From contig CM023542.1 of assembly GCA_013350335.1 (NCBI GenBank), positions 620,001 through 684,000 on the forward strand: a stretch of DNA of 64,000 nt. The letters are read 5' to 3'. The stretch comes from Chimonanthus salicifolius (Eukaryota > Streptophyta > Magnoliopsida > Laurales > Calycanthaceae). Under the pieces are notes generated by a model. That model searched no databases, was not told where the DNA came from, and worked only from the letters and a program-made list of their open reading frames with translations. Below are positions 24,626-36,299 of this stretch, in pieces. Each line of letters starts with the position of its first letter. The first letter of the stretch is position 1. The translations under genes were made by a program, and so were the position numbers.

Positions 24626-24812
24626 TCCTGAGGGGTTGGTTTGGTGGTCAAAAATTCATCTTTTTCTACCAGAAATCTTAAGATCAAGTCACACTTAAGA
24701 CAAAAAGGGTCATTCTCCATTTTTATGTACCCGGCATGTCTGGATTGAGAGATTTATTTGTGTTCCAAGAACTAGTTAGGTGAGATACCTAAATACCTTA
24801 GTCTTCAAAAAA
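24626..24812 (+). mobile_element. SINE family A, full length but diverged
   Basis: It is flanked by AGAGTGAAGTTAATGAA (24609-24625) and AGAGTGGAGTTGATGAT (24813-24829), a 17 bp target duplication with three differences. The head GGTTGGTTTGGTGGTCAA, body AGGGTCATTCTCC and tail CCTTAGTCTTC plus A run match the 43674 copy. Confidence 0.75.
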
Positions 24813-24839
24813 AGAGTGGAGTTGATGATTATGAAATAC

Positions 24840-25545
24840 AATCTTGGATGTCTTTGCTTTGAAGGCAAGGTGTTGAAAGTTCAAAAGACTTGTCATTGGA
24901 ACTGGATCCACTACCTTTGATGCACTTTCCAGAAGGTTATATGTTGTTATGTGATGTTACCCTAAACCCTAAGGATTATCTCATATTTTTGTAGCAGAAG
25001 ACCAAGGAATTGGGCTTTGATCTTCCTCAAGAAGGAGGTTTCTTAAACCCGGGAGGAAATTCAGGTTCTACCTGAGGTTGGTGGAAAGGAGTTCTGAAGC
25101 GTCAAGTTCTGCACAATGAATTTCAAGCACAAAATCTTGCTTCTAGGACTCCTAGTAGTTAATAGGAAAAGAAGTATTGGAGAAGCAGATTTGCTCAATT
25201 AAGTCTTTACGTGGACTCTCGTTTGGGTAGGAGATCTTTGAGCCCATATGTTGTGCATTGGGTGAGAGAAGAAAATTAGGGTGGATTTGTTTTGTATTTT
25301 GGGGAGAGATTTGAATTTGTGGTGGGTCAATTTGTATTTGTGAGAGAGAGAGTCGACATGAGATTAAACTGGACTACTGGAGAGAGAAAATTTGTACCTT
25401 CCATATTTAGTGGAACTTACTCGATTGTTCTTGTAGATGTAGGCCTCAGCTGAACCATGTAAAAATTGTACTGTCATCTTCGTATAGATGCTTAATTTGT
25501 TTGGATATTTTTTTATCTCTTACATTGCTTGGTATCTGAATTTTA
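24840..25545 (+). mobile_element. Copia-type LTR remnant
   Basis: 25425-25480 contains GTAGATGTAGGCCTCAGCTG followed by AACCATGTAAAAATTGTAC, the R-U5 motif typical of copia LTRs (…GTAGGC…GAACCACGT…). 25529 reads TTGGTATCTGAA, a decayed tRNA-Met primer site. No open frame survives. Confidence 0.5.
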
Positions 25546-25739
25546 CAGAATAGGCGACCATCTGTCTGATTTACAATATTCTCATATCCTGAGGTGGTTG
25601 TTAGTTGTTACCATAAGGATATCATTGGCCCTATATGGTTGGTTGTTGAAGAGAAAACATGATCCCTTACATAACTTGGATGGCATGTAAATAGGTAATC
25701 ATGCATAAATCCTACTTCTCTGTGCACCATTTCTTAATG

Positions 25740-25980
25740 GGATCACGATGCAACAAACACACGAGCAATCAAACAAAAATACACGAGATTTATATTGTTC
25801 GATAGTGCGCTTACATCTATGGTGAGATGGGACCGATTTACTATCTTTGAAAATAGGGTTACAATGCTTTCTTCCCCACGTCGCTTTTAGTACAGATAAA
25901 TTTACGTATCTCTAAAAATCCCTCAAATATACAACATATGCACATAGCACTATGCCCTCAAATAGTACAAAAATTTGGAA
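25740..25980 (-). mobile_element. Second LTR remnant, opposite orientation
   Basis: Plus-strand ACGAGATTTATATTGTTCGATAG followed by GCGCTTACATCTATGG is the reverse complement of the same R-U5 type (CCGTAGATGTAAGCGC...). The rest is decayed. Confidence 0.45.
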
Positions 25981-27075
25981 AAATACCCCTATTACACCTA
26001 AAATTGTAGCGAAATAGGACGGGTATCCTCGTGTTTAGTTAGTTATGTGGAATCACAACCATCAACAACTGTGTCGTATTGCCAGCATTGGCTCACTTTA
26101 CGTCATTCCATCGATTTTATATAGCTCATCAGAGCTTTTGCCATATCTCCCTCATTAGAGGTTACCATAAGCTAAATCAGATATTTTTGTATAAATTTTG
26201 TAGCTTAGAAAGTAGTATTATCACTACTACATTAATTTACTTATTTAGGATGATAGGCACATCAAACCAGTGCAAGTGAATTTGTTTAGATACAAAGGAT
26301 TTTATGATAACTTAATTGCTGTATTTGAATTAGTCAGATCGATTTTGGTGGACACATTTACTTGTACAGATTTTCAGATGCATTTCATGGGGAAATTGAG
26401 ATATGAAAATGAAAAAAATATCAACAGAGAGGTGGCCAAAGCATTCACCAGATAGTATTGGAGTATGGAGAGATGAAACATAAACAAATAAAACCCCTAG
26501 AGAACATAAACAATACATCCCCTGAATCACCAGAATCGACGAAGTTCTCTTTCTTTTTCTATAAAGAGATGCAAAATTGAGTTGCAAACTAGGGAATAAG
26601 GGTATTTTCCTAATTTTGTAGCTGCCTGTAGTTTATTTTTGAGGGATTTCTAGAGTTACGGTTAGTAATTTCTACTGAGAGAGGAATTCAAAGGGATTGG
26701 AGTGATAGTCAGAAACCTAAGTGTCTCAGCCAACTTTTCCTTAGGACATGTATAAACTTCTCAATCTACACACACCGAATAAATTCAAAGAGGAGTAGCC
26801 TTTTAGAGTTGAGCGTAAATAAACAAAAGACGCCCACTACTTAACACCAGTTCTTAGCCATCACCATGTTTGACTCAATTGCTTCATTTAGAACTTGGAT
26901 ACAGATATTTCCATGCATCCTTAGACCTGATTGCAATACATTCATCCGAGAGAGAATAATCAAAGCAAAACGTCCCAACCCCTCAGAATTAAAAACAAAT
27001 GGAAGCATGTTATTTCGTCACATGGGATGTCTCGTCAGATTACATTTGACAGTCAAGAAAGGATTTACATATAAG
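25981..27075. other. Intergenic DNA with SINE scraps
   Basis: 26690-26835 contains minus-strand pieces of SINE family A (TTTACGCTCAACTCTAAAAGG, TTGAGAAGTTTATACATG). No gene recognised. Confidence 0.45.
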
Positions 27076-27270
27076 TGTACAATCTAACCTTACTCCATCG
27101 TGATATTGTTCGCTTTGGATCTTACTTGACCCACACGATTTTGTTTTGGGCCCAGACCCACATGCTCAGGCCCAAAAGGCCTCACAATGGGGAGGGTTGC
27201 CTCCACTCAAATAAAGCCCCCACCACCCAAGCTCTCAATTGATGTGGGACCTTTGGATGAGGGTGCTACA
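27076..27270 (-). mobile_element. Solo LTR of a TRIM-like element
   Basis: 195 bases bounded by a perfect 5 bp target duplication ATAAG (27071-27075 and 27271-27275). On the minus strand it starts TGTAGCACCCTCATCC and ends GGTTAGATTGTACA. Internal blocks GGTCCCACATC, GGGCCTGAGCATGTGGG and AAAGCGAACAATATCAC echo those of the complete TRIM at 55771 (TCCCACATCG, TGTGGGCCTGGGCCC, AAAGCGGACAATTTCAC), so the two are related families. Confidence 0.85.
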
Positions 27271-27673
27271 ATAAGAGTCACTGTCCACAATTTTACCCGA
27301 TGTATATGGATAGAAAGATTTGTACATACTTCAAAGCTAAACCAGATAATCTTATAGATTTGTACTAACTTCAAAAATAATTTCATCACAGTACTTTATA
27401 ATTGACTTTAACTTTTGCTTATTATATTCATGCATGCCTAACTTACAATCAGTACACTTGACAGTCGATTTACATAAGAATCATTCTCAATGTATAAGAG
27501 TCATTGCTCACAATTTTATCTGATGTGTATGGATCAAAAAATTTGCATATAGTTCAAAGATTAACCAGATACTCTAATAGATCTGACTAACTTCAAAAAT
27601 AATTTTGTCATAGCACTTTATAATTGACTTTTACTTTCATTTATTATATTTATGCATGCCTAACTTACAATCA
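27271..27673. repeat. Tandem duplication of a SINE-like segment
   Basis: 27271-27451 and 27494-27673 match along their length (ATAAGAGTCA... TTCAAAAATAATTT... CATGCATGCCTAACTTACAA). The opening part of each resembles the middle of SINE family A, followed by an unrelated tail. The repeat extends left of the solo LTR, which therefore inserted into the first unit. Confidence 0.7.
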
Positions 27674-27809
27674 TACCAAGACCGAGGATGCTTTTCTGTT
27701 TTTTTATTTTAATGAAAAAAGAGAGAGACAACCAATGAAGTTCTAGGTTCTTCCATGAATTATAACCCATCATATGAGAGAACAGAGATTACTACCCCAT
27801 GTCCCCATC

Positions 27810-27846
<37 letters not shown>

Positions 27847-28626
27847 CTAGTGACATGGTGATCCCACTGTCGGTAGTACAATGGTTCGACATACCACTCG
27901 ATATGTACTAATTTTTGTCCCAATCCATATATGAAAAATACTAATCTTTTGTTGGGTTGATCCCACCATTTACAATAAGATAAGGAGTTCTAATCCCGTT
28001 GGAAACATAGTAGATCCGGCAATCAGATTTAATTCTATGTTTGATTAGGGTTCTCTGAGCCTTACGGTGATGAGAAGACTAATAAAATCCTTTACCATCT
28101 CTTCCCTAAAATCCATTTGTCTGGATCTTCATATTGTCTTCAATGCTTCCGATTACACCCACCCTATTGGCTACTGAACAAAGTCCACGTCGACATCCAT
28201 TCTTAACAAGTGATATCAGAGTCATATCTTCCAGGCAATATATTGAACTCACATAATACCCTAGCCGGACCGAGAGAGTTTTATCAGCCGGAGAGCCTCA
28301 TTCAAGAGGGATTGTTGGGCAGTGGATGAGTTCCATATTAGTTGTGAAGGACAAGATCTAGGGACTCATAAGGAACTTGGGTCACTGCAAACTATCCCAA
28401 CTCTCATCTTTCAATTGGGATCCTTCCTGTGATCAGGTTAATAACCAAAATACAGAGCCAACACATAATCAAAGTACATGAATTACCATTCTATAAATTC
28501 CCTCACATGAGTTACAAGAAGAAACTCCCTCACAAATCAAAAACCAAAAGAGAGATTCTCGTCCAACACTCAAAAACCAAAACTTTACTAATAAAAGAAA
28601 GAACAGAGAAAAGCATCTCTCACCAT
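27674..28626. other. Intergenic DNA, 3' side of the SAM gene
   Basis: It contains a (GA)n run at 27811-27842 and, near 28208, AAGTGATATCAGAGTCAT, which looks like a retrotransposon tRNA-Met primer site, with TTGTTGGGCAGTGGATGAG near 28311, resembling a TRIM LTR start. This may be a TRIM fragment; no matching pair of LTRs was found. Confidence 0.4.
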
Positions 28627-29232
28627 TCACGTAGGTTTTAAATCCTGAAACATTGAAGCCCACCTGATCTCTTCCACACCAGTCAACCAACACTCATCTT
28701 CTTCACCCTTTTCGTTGCCGGTATCATTTTCTCTGTTCACGTCGTAAACCATCGGACTGTCGCCGGTAGCAGCAAGAGGAGGAGGAGGAGGAGGAGGCCC
28801 AGCCACCATGACACTCCCATCAGTGAGCATCAACCTTCCCTGCTGCTTAAGGAGCATCAATTTCTTGTTCCTCTTCAACAGAGCTCCTCTCCATCGCTTA
28901 CTATACGCCCTTGTCGGCACAACTATAAGAGCAGAGTCATTTCGATGGATCCATGCATGGATACGCTGAGCAAAGCTCCTTCTTGTTTTCTTGAGCAGAG
29001 CAAGAAGCCTGGACATGGGACGTGGGCGTGGTCCCATCTCTTTCTCTGCAAGCTTCAGTATCTCTAGCCTATGTTTGGCTATGGAAATACCCATGCTCTG
29101 TAGGAACTCATGGTTGAAGTATGTAATGTCTTCTTCTTCAAGCTCATTGTGTGCCAAGGCTAGCCCGTATTCGTATACAAGAGAAGGCTCAAGCCCTGTT
29201 TTTGATAGCCAAGAGAACCAGTCCATGACCAT
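28627..29232 (-). CDS. SAM-domain protein (intronless)
   Basis: 201 codons plus stop. The start is placed at the ATG giving MVMDWFSWLSKTG; the next ATG, two codons later, is an alternative, and the longer in-frame extension upstream runs through promoter-like sequence and is not conserved in the family. A sterile alpha motif domain fills residues ~3-65 (WFSWLSKTGLEPSLVYEYGL ... FLQSMGISIAKHRLEILKL). Then come a proline/arginine hinge (PRPRP), a basic helix rich in K/R (~80-125), a run of seven prolines (146-152) and an acidic stretch. The C-terminus is WLTGVEEIRWASMFQDLKPT. SAM domains usually mediate protein-protein or RNA contacts; the partner is unknown. The basic middle suggests nuclear location or nucleic-acid contact (inference). 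The frame is intact. Confidence 0.9.
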   Translation of the reverse strand: MVMDWFSWLSKTGLEPSLVYEYGLALAHNELEEEDITYFNHEFLQSMGISIAKHRLEILKLAEKEMGPRPRPMSRLLALLKKTRRSFAQRIHAWIHRNDSALIVVPTRAYSKRWRGALLKRNKKLMLLKQQGRLMLTDGSVMVAGPPPPPPPLAATGDSPMVYDVNRENDTGNEKGEEDECWLTGVEEIRWASMFQDLKPT

Positions 29233-29505
29233 GAATTTATGTTTCTGAATTCTGGGTATTGGTGAAGATAAATTTATAAGGCGAAACAGAGATGAGGTAA
29301 ACAAGGAGAAGAAGAGGAAAGGTAAGGAAAGGAAAGGAAGCAGAGAGGTGGTTGAGGGAGACTTTGATTTTTTGTTGCTTTTTGAAATATAGAGTCGTTG
29401 AACGTGACAAAAAGAAAGTGGGATGACCCACCATTGCTCTCTAAGATTCATAATACAATAACTCACTCAATAAACTTACTTCCCTATTTCTCATATTGAG
29501 TGAAA
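29233..29505 (-). promoter_or_regulatory. Promoter/leader of the SAM gene
   Basis: TATAAAT lies at 29272-29278 on the minus strand, 40 bases before the ATG, which would leave a very short leader. A CT-rich tract (29290-29345) lies just upstream and could instead be part of a longer leader from another start. The hAT element at 29514 begins immediately beyond this region. Confidence 0.45.
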
Positions 29506-29513
29506 CTCCCGCC

Positions 29514-30906
29514 CAGGGGTCAAAATATCGGCCGATACTGTGCGTATCGGCCGATATAATTCGGATTTTTTACCACCGAATTATATCGGCCGATACGTAT
29601 AGTATCGGCCGTACAAAAAAAAAATCGGCCGATATGACCGATATATCGGTCATGATATCGGCCGAATTTTAAAAATTCGGTTTTTCTTTTTTTTTTAAAA
29701 AAAAACCCCTTTTTTCAAAAAAATAGCGGACAAGAATGAAAAGAAAAAAAAGAAAATATGGAGGAAAGATTGAAGAAAAAAAATGGCACACCTTTTACTG
29801 CATCTTTTCTCTTCTTTCTCTTCTTCGTTGATGGGAAAAATACAGAGTGGGAAAGAGTGGCGGCTGCTGCTAGGGTTTAATAGAGAGAGTGAAAGAGAAG
29901 AAGGGTATTAAAACACGCCCATTAGGGTTTTTAAGTGAAAACCCATTCAGGAAGTAACTCGTGAGTATCAAAGTTATATTTCAAATTGTTTACTTTATAA
30001 TATTCTCTTTTAAAATTTTAAAATTATTTTTTAAATACTGTGTATTTCTAAAATTTCTCAAATTAAATATCTAGACTAATTACGATAATATGATAAAAAT
30101 ACTTTAAGACTTAAAGATCTTTTGACACTCTTAAATATTTAAAATATAGTATTTTACAAATAAGGGTATCCCTAGGGTATACCGAAAACATATTTAGGAG
30201 TGTTAAAAGACCTTAAAGTCTTAAAGTATATTTATCACGTTATCGTAATTAGTCCGAATATTCAATTTGAGAAATTTTGAAAATACACGGTGCTTAAAAA
30301 TAATGTGCATAGTGTATTAAATAATAAAATATCATTTAAAACTTTAAAGTTATTTTTTAAGCACTGTGTATTTCCAAAATTTCTCAAATTGAATATCCGG
30401 ACTAATTACGATAGCCTGATATAAATCCTTTAAGACTTTAAGGTCTTTTGACTTTCCTAAATATATTTTCGGCACACCCTAAAGATATCGTTATTTGTAA
30501 AATACTGTGTTTTCGGTACACCCTAGGGATACCCTAACTTAAAATAACACTCATTAACTAAGAAAATAAATTATTAAATTATTTCTACAAATTTTCCTCA
30601 TTTATATCATTTTCCTTGTAATTTTCACAATTTTATTACTAATTATATAATTTCCCATTATCGTAACTTCAAAAATATATTACAAGATGTAAATATCCGA
30701 TATTTTATGAAAAAATTACATATTCAATAAGCCCATAATTATCTGCATTTACTGTAATTTTTTTTGAATTTTTTTTTAAAAAAAAAAAAAAAAAAAAAAA
30801 CGGGTAGGAGAGAGAAAAAATTCGGCCGATATATCGGCCGAACCGATATATCGGCCGATATGAAAAATCGGCCGGGATCTCAGCCCGGCCGATTTTTCTA
30901 CCCCTG
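29514..30906. mobile_element. 1.4 kb non-autonomous hAT, TATCGGCC family
   Basis: Ends CAGGGGTCAAAATATCGGCC and, as reverse complement of the right, CAGGGGTAGAAAAATCGGCC are flanked by a perfect 8 bp target duplication CTCCCGCC (29506-29513 and 30907-30914). Both ends have stacked GTATCGGCCGATAT palindromes. The interior has no transposase frame; instead it holds three copies of a ~130 bp module (about 30041-30160, 30170-30300 inverted, 30361-30500). Confidence 0.95.
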
Positions 30907-30956
30907 CTCCCGCCACATTCATTGAACATTATGGCATTGACCGTTTCCATTTGGAT

Positions 30957-31364
30957 CAGGGGCGAAACTTGCGCAAGTTTTAATCCGATTTAAGAAATCC
31001 AGTGAGCTGAGAGTCATGTATTTCTAAATTTAGAGTTAGATTGAATTCAGAAAAAAAAAAAAAAAAAACCCGCATAGAAGTCGGGTTTAGCTTGAGTTCA
31101 GAAATTTACAATCAATCCGACGTGATCTGAATCGACCCAGTCTGACTTGAGTTTCAGAAAATATAAGAAATTTGTTGCTGATTTTTTTCTAAATTTGAGC
31201 TAAAAATGGATCGGACTGTCGAGCCAGTAACTAGATTCGGATGTGATTGAGCAATTCCGACCAGTAACTTGGGTCGGAGTCGGATCGAGCTCAATAATTT
31301 TTATATGGGTTTTGTCGAGTTTATTTAAATCTAGCTCAATCAATCCACCCGAGTTTCAACCCTA
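30957..31364. mobile_element. hAT family 2, complete copy
   Basis: 408 bases with a perfect 8 bp target duplication ATTTGGAT (30949-30956 and 31365-31372). Ends are CAGGGGCGAAACTTGCGC and CCCGAGTTTCAACCCTA (reverse complement TAGGGTTGAAACTCGGG). The interior has GGGTCGGAGTCGGATCGAG-like words and no coding frame. Confidence 0.95.
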
Positions 31365-31372
31365 ATTTGGAT

Positions 31373-32361
31373 TTATCCCTAATAATATTTGGAGTTGAAA
31401 TTCCAAGTCCTGAGGTACAACGATCGAATTCAAACTCAATTAACTCAATTTAAAATAAAATATGAACGGCTTACTTCAGTTTATTTAAAATATGAATTTA
31501 TTGTGTACAAAAAAATTCATTTCGGACTAGAGTCATGTTTCATGTGATCTAAAGCGTCTGAATTACTCAAATTAGATATTCACTTAATCTTTATATATTT
31601 GTTTCATAATTTTTGAAGTCCTATAATGAAATATTTTAGTGCTGAAAAAATATTTTTATATATGTCTCGTTGAAACATATCAAATATTTGTTTAATTATA
31701 TGATTAGTTTGTGATCTAATTTAATTCAGTCCAAATTAAAAATAAGTTGAGTTATAAGTAGTAGGTTAGAATTAAATCAAAATACTAATAGAATAGAATA
31801 ATACTAATCACTAAAAATCAATATAAAGAAGGAAAGATTAAGCTCTCAAGTGTGAACCTCACCTAACTATTTCGTTCATATTGCAATCCAACGGTAAGAT
31901 TCCCCATTGATTTGTAGATTAGTTGACGTCATGAGATCCTTTCTCTTGCCAATTATTATTATTATTACTATTTTTTTTAAAAAAAAAGGCAGAACCATAC
32001 AAACTTGTGTATATTTTATTATCTTTTTCTTTGGAAGGGAGGCTAATGTACATTTTCATCAAAGTATAAATCTCATATTGAAGTGAATTACCATAGCATG
32101 AGAAAATTATTACATTTGCAATCTACCATGGACTTATTTTGAATAGATTAAAAGATCTTAAGTTAAATTTTAGGACCAATCGACATTTTTAACTATTAAT
32201 TTTAAATTAATCAAATAAATGGTGAAATGGATTTTAATTTTATGCAATTGAAATGAATGATGGACAATCACCTTTTGTCTCTAGGACTCTACAATTGTTT
32301 TTTACTGACCCATTTCCTAATAGCTGCTAAGATATAGTTTGTATTATTATAAATAAAATAA
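31373..32361. other. AT-rich intergenic DNA
   Basis: No gene or structured repeat recognised. Confidence 0.5.
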
Positions 32362-32363
32362 TA

Positions 32364-32541
32364 CTCCTTCCGTCTCATTTAAAATATTTGTATTTTTTAA
32401 AGAACTCTCTGTATAAAGTTAACACTCTATGTGATCTCATTCATTTTCAACATACTTTATATTACTCCAATATAAATGAGACAACTATTTTGAGACAATT
32501 TCAAAATCCATATAGGACAACTAATTTGAAACATAATGGAG
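32364..32541. mobile_element. Stowaway-like (Tc1/mariner) MITE
   Basis: 178 bases beginning CTCCTTCCGTCTCATTTAAA and ending AACATAATGGAG, bounded by TA on both sides (32362-32363, 32542-32543). The CTCCNTCCGT start and TA target are the hallmarks of Stowaway elements. Confidence 0.85.
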
Positions 32542-32559
32542 TAGATTTCTTGTACATTA

Positions 32560-33188
32560 ATTCAAAGGAATTAGAGTGATTGTTAAGAATCTATTTCAAA
32601 AAGTGAAAGTTCTAAGTTTGATTCGACTCCATTTTAAAAGATTATGTTTCAACACTGAATCAGCTCCACAATGGATTAGAACTAAACACTGAATCAGGTC
32701 CACAATGGTAAATTGAAAATATGAAGCAAATGTAGGGTAAGTGAGTACGTGGGTGAAGCAAATGCGAGCCGTGATCTTAAAGCAAGAAACTCCTTCAATC
32801 ACGGCATGGGAAAAGGAAAGGTAATGCGTGGGCCAATTCTCATCTTCTTCTTGCGGTGCCAACACTCACCAGTCACCACTGTCGTCAAATGCCTTCCATT
32901 CAAACCGCCAATCCTCATTTGGGAAGACTTCATTACTTTTTGTGCAGGAAAGAAAACAATCTCTCTCTCCTCTCTCTCTCTCTCAATTAGAGTCTCATAA
33001 AATAGATTTGATTGGACGTATCATCCAACTAATGTTTGGACATATGTAAATCTCTCAATCCACACGCAATGTATAAATTCAATAAAGAATGACTCTCTAG
33101 AGTTGAACGTAAATTGAAAATAATTGAATCTTGATTCTCTACAAGTGGACTTCAAGCACCTTCCCTTTTTGGGTTAAGTAGAAAAAAT
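32560..33188. other. SINE halves and CT repeat
   Basis: 32575-32640 matches the head of SINE family A on the plus strand (GTGATTGTTAAGAATCT, AAGTTCTAAGTTTGATTCGA). 33030-33115 matches its 3' half on the minus strand. 32955-32990 is a CT-rich run. No gene seen; 32740-32940 is less AT-rich but has no recognisable domain. Confidence 0.5.
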
Positions 33189-33622
33189 TAGGGGTGTCAA
33201 ATTTTAACCTGACATGCATGATCCGACTTGAAAAATTAGTGGGTTGGATTATGTATTTGTAAATTTAGAGTCGAAGTCCTGATTGAGAAAAAAAAAATCC
33301 ACATAGAATTCAGATCGGAGTGGGCTTAAATTGACCCAATCCGACCCGACTCGAATTGACCCAATCCGACCTGAGTGTCAAGAAATATAAATAACCTAGT
33401 GCTAGTTTTTTTTTCCCCAAAACTTGCACTAAAAACGGTTCTCAATGTCGAGCTAGTAACTCGGGTCAGCTTCAAGTTGAATGATTCAGGCCAACAACTT
33501 AGGGTGGAGTTGGGTTAAGCAATTCGGGCCAACAACTCAAGCGGGTCGGGCTCAATAATTTTTTATATAGATTAGGTTGGATTTATTGAAACCCAGCCCA
33601 ACCCACCTGAGTTTCAGCCTTC
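33189..33622. mobile_element. hAT family 2, older copy
   Basis: It starts TAGGGGTGTCAAATTTTAAC and ends CCACCTGAGTTTCAGCC. It follows 30957-31364 throughout (GTAAATTTAGAGTC, TAGTAACTCGGGTC, TTTTTTATATAGATTAGG). Flanks GAAAAAAT and AAAAAACT could be a decayed 8 bp target duplication. Confidence 0.75.
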
Positions 33623-35356
33623 AAAAAACTCAAAAACAGATACTTGAGCAAAAATAATTGGATATAACACAAAATATTTATAAAATTATGTAAAGACATT
33701 TTATAAATCCCAATTATCTCTCTGTACAATTACATAAAGATATTTTGTTTCTTTAATTTTTGACCTCTTTATTTTTAATTTTGTGAGTCTTTTTATTTTA
33801 CTTCCATTTTTTAGATCTGTGATAATTTTTTATCTCCCTAATATTGGTTTTCTGACAATCTATTAAAAAATATCAGGTTCTAAAATACTAGGTCTTGAAT
33901 ATCAAATCATTTTTTTAGTTTTAGTTTAGTTTAGTTTTAGTTTAGTTTTAGTTTTAGTTAGCTTCCAAATTGTGGGTATTTTTAATATTTCAGATCAGAT
34001 CACTATCCAAATTTGAAAATATTGATTCTGAGATTAATTACCATAAATTCGACCCGACTTAACCTGATCCGACTTGCTAACTAGTGTCTATCTATCTGAT
34101 ACTGGTCACTCACATGATTCATGGGAGGGGCAACGGAACCCCAACAACTAAAGACAATTAGTCACATGGATCTTCCGACCGTACAAGATGTGGATTGTGT
34201 GCGTGGTGGGCCCATTCACATGTGGGATGTATACAAATTATTTTATTATAATTTTCTTGATTTATTATCATATGGAAGATGAATGTTGTATGAATATTAC
34301 TAAAATATTTAGTCATGAGTAAGACCTTCAATAAGTTTGGGCGCAATTACCGCTTAAAGTATGATAATGGAAGACTTTCAAAATTGTTATCACATGTGAG
34401 TCTTCTCTATAGAAAAGGATCCACGATTTTATAAGTGTTCTAAAATGAAGTTTTTCATAAAAATTAGGTTATTGAATTCGAAAATTATGATTTACAAGAA
34501 TTTAAAAATCAATAATTAAAATGGAAAATTATGATTTATAAGGGTTTAAAAGCTAATAATCAAAATGGAGTAAGTTTTGTATGGACCTCTGAGCTGATCA
34601 ACTCGAAATTGAGTACTGAATATGATGAGGAGAGAGAGTGATTTTTAACCACATTGAGCCTCGCATAAGAGCTCAAGTGGGGACATTGTTCATAGACAAC
34701 AGATCATAGGATATCTTCACCCTATATTGGAAATAAGACTAATCCATACACGAAACCACGTGCATCCTAAAAGCTCTGGTTTAATCCTATAGCCTCTGAT
34801 TTAATCCTAAAAGCTTAAGCTAACTAAATCACCCGTAAAACCCAAACAATATGTTTTTGTTCCACTCAATTTTCTTAGGAAATTCTAGTTCTACATAATT
34901 ACCATTGTATGACTAGAGCTAACAATGGATCGGATAAATTTGAATTTGCATTAGATTTAATTTTAATTTGGATGGATGATAAATAATTATAATTCGGGTC
35001 ATCATCTTACGATTCATTACTTATTTACTAAATGGTCACCCTTTTAACAATAGTTTGGATGAAATTGTGCTCTCAAGTTTCTTGTACTCTCAAGGGTGGC
35101 TTTGACTTGATGCTTCAAACACTTCATACCTATCATAAATTAATTGAAAATATGTTGACTTATACTAGAAATTTATCTTCAATACTCATTTTTTGCATTG
35201 CAGCCGAAAGGGAACTTAAAAGGGTAAAAGTGGTCCATTGAAGCTTTGAAGTTTGAACTAGTGTCTACTTTGAGGATGAATTTGGGTAAGAGCTCACTTG
35301 TCGGTTTAATCACTTCTGAAAAAAAATTACTGGAAAACCCAAGAAAGAGTCTGAAA
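33623..35356. other. Intergenic DNA
   Basis: 33916-33960 is an irregular TTTAG/TTTTAG repeat. No gene or intact mobile element recognised. Confidence 0.5.
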
Positions 35357-35451
35357 CAGGGGTACAAATATCGGCCGATATCGGTCATTTTTGTTAGAAA
35401 AAAAAAAAGAGGAGAGAGAAATACCGGCCAATATCAAATTTGAAAACCTTG
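35357..35451. mobile_element. 95 bp miniature hAT, TATCGGCC family
   Basis: It starts CAGGGGTACAAATATCGGCC and ends TTTGAAAACCTTG, with GGCCAATATC inside the right end. Flanks GTCTGAAA (35349-35356) and ATCTGAAA (35452-35459) are an 8 bp target duplication with one difference. This is the shortest copy in the window. Confidence 0.85.
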
Positions 35452-35459
35452 ATCTGAAA

Positions 35460-36299
35460 TGTAGAGAAAGAAAGCTCCTCTAGAGTGGAGAGTGTGGTTA
35501 CCTAGTTCACTATTTGAGCAATTTGTGTTCGAGTATGTAGTTTTCGATACTTATGTTGCATCAGATTCATAGCTCATTTGCCAATAATTTCATTAATTCG
35601 ACAAAGTAGGTCTATTTAGTTCATTCTCCAAATCCATCAAATTTTCTACCTTAAATGAAATCATTTATTTCTTTCAATTAATTATAGTTCCACTTATTTT
35701 GCATCGTCCATAGCCCTAGTTCAACTAATTTATTATAGAGCCATTAGTATGTTCACTACCATAATGTATCAAACCTTAAGTGACGTTATTAAACCATATA
35801 CAATGGTAAAGAAAATTGCTTATTACTGAGATGACTTAATCATTCTCTCAAACAAATGAAGCATGAGTATTTTAAATCATCATCATAAGCCAAAATCCCA
35901 CCTATCTAGAGACTAACTTTTCGAGTTCTAATTCACCACTTGACCCTATCTAGGTTGTGATGTGACCCGATGCAAAATAAGGTAAAAGAAAATAGAACTC
36001 TTAAGTAGGATTTGGCTAAAGGTGACCAAGCGGACCAACTGCCTTGCTTGATGTTCCAAGCATGAGCATTTTAAATATAGTATAAAAATTATTATAACAT
36101 TTTTGCATATAATTAGAAAGAAGAATCAACGAACTAGATCGGTCTAATTTGCGAACTACCTTAAATAAGCATCAAACTATTTGACGAATCGAATCACAAA
36201 TTATTCAAACAAACTGATTCGCGGTTCAAGACCTGTTGCAATGAACTAGGTAATTACAGTGGGGAGTTTTCAAAGTTTGTTTTTAGCCTAAAAGAGGTC
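35460..36299. other. Intergenic DNA
   Basis: No gene or repeat structure recognised. Confidence 0.5.

Noticed and set aside
29233..29466. In-frame N-terminal extension of the SAM protein
   Set aside because: It runs through a TATA-like motif and CT-rich DNA and has no similarity to the family, whose members begin at about MDWFSWL.
33916..33960. Telomere-like TTTAG repeats
   Set aside because: Plant telomere units are TTTAGGG; this is an irregular TTTAG/TTTTAG microsatellite lacking GGG.
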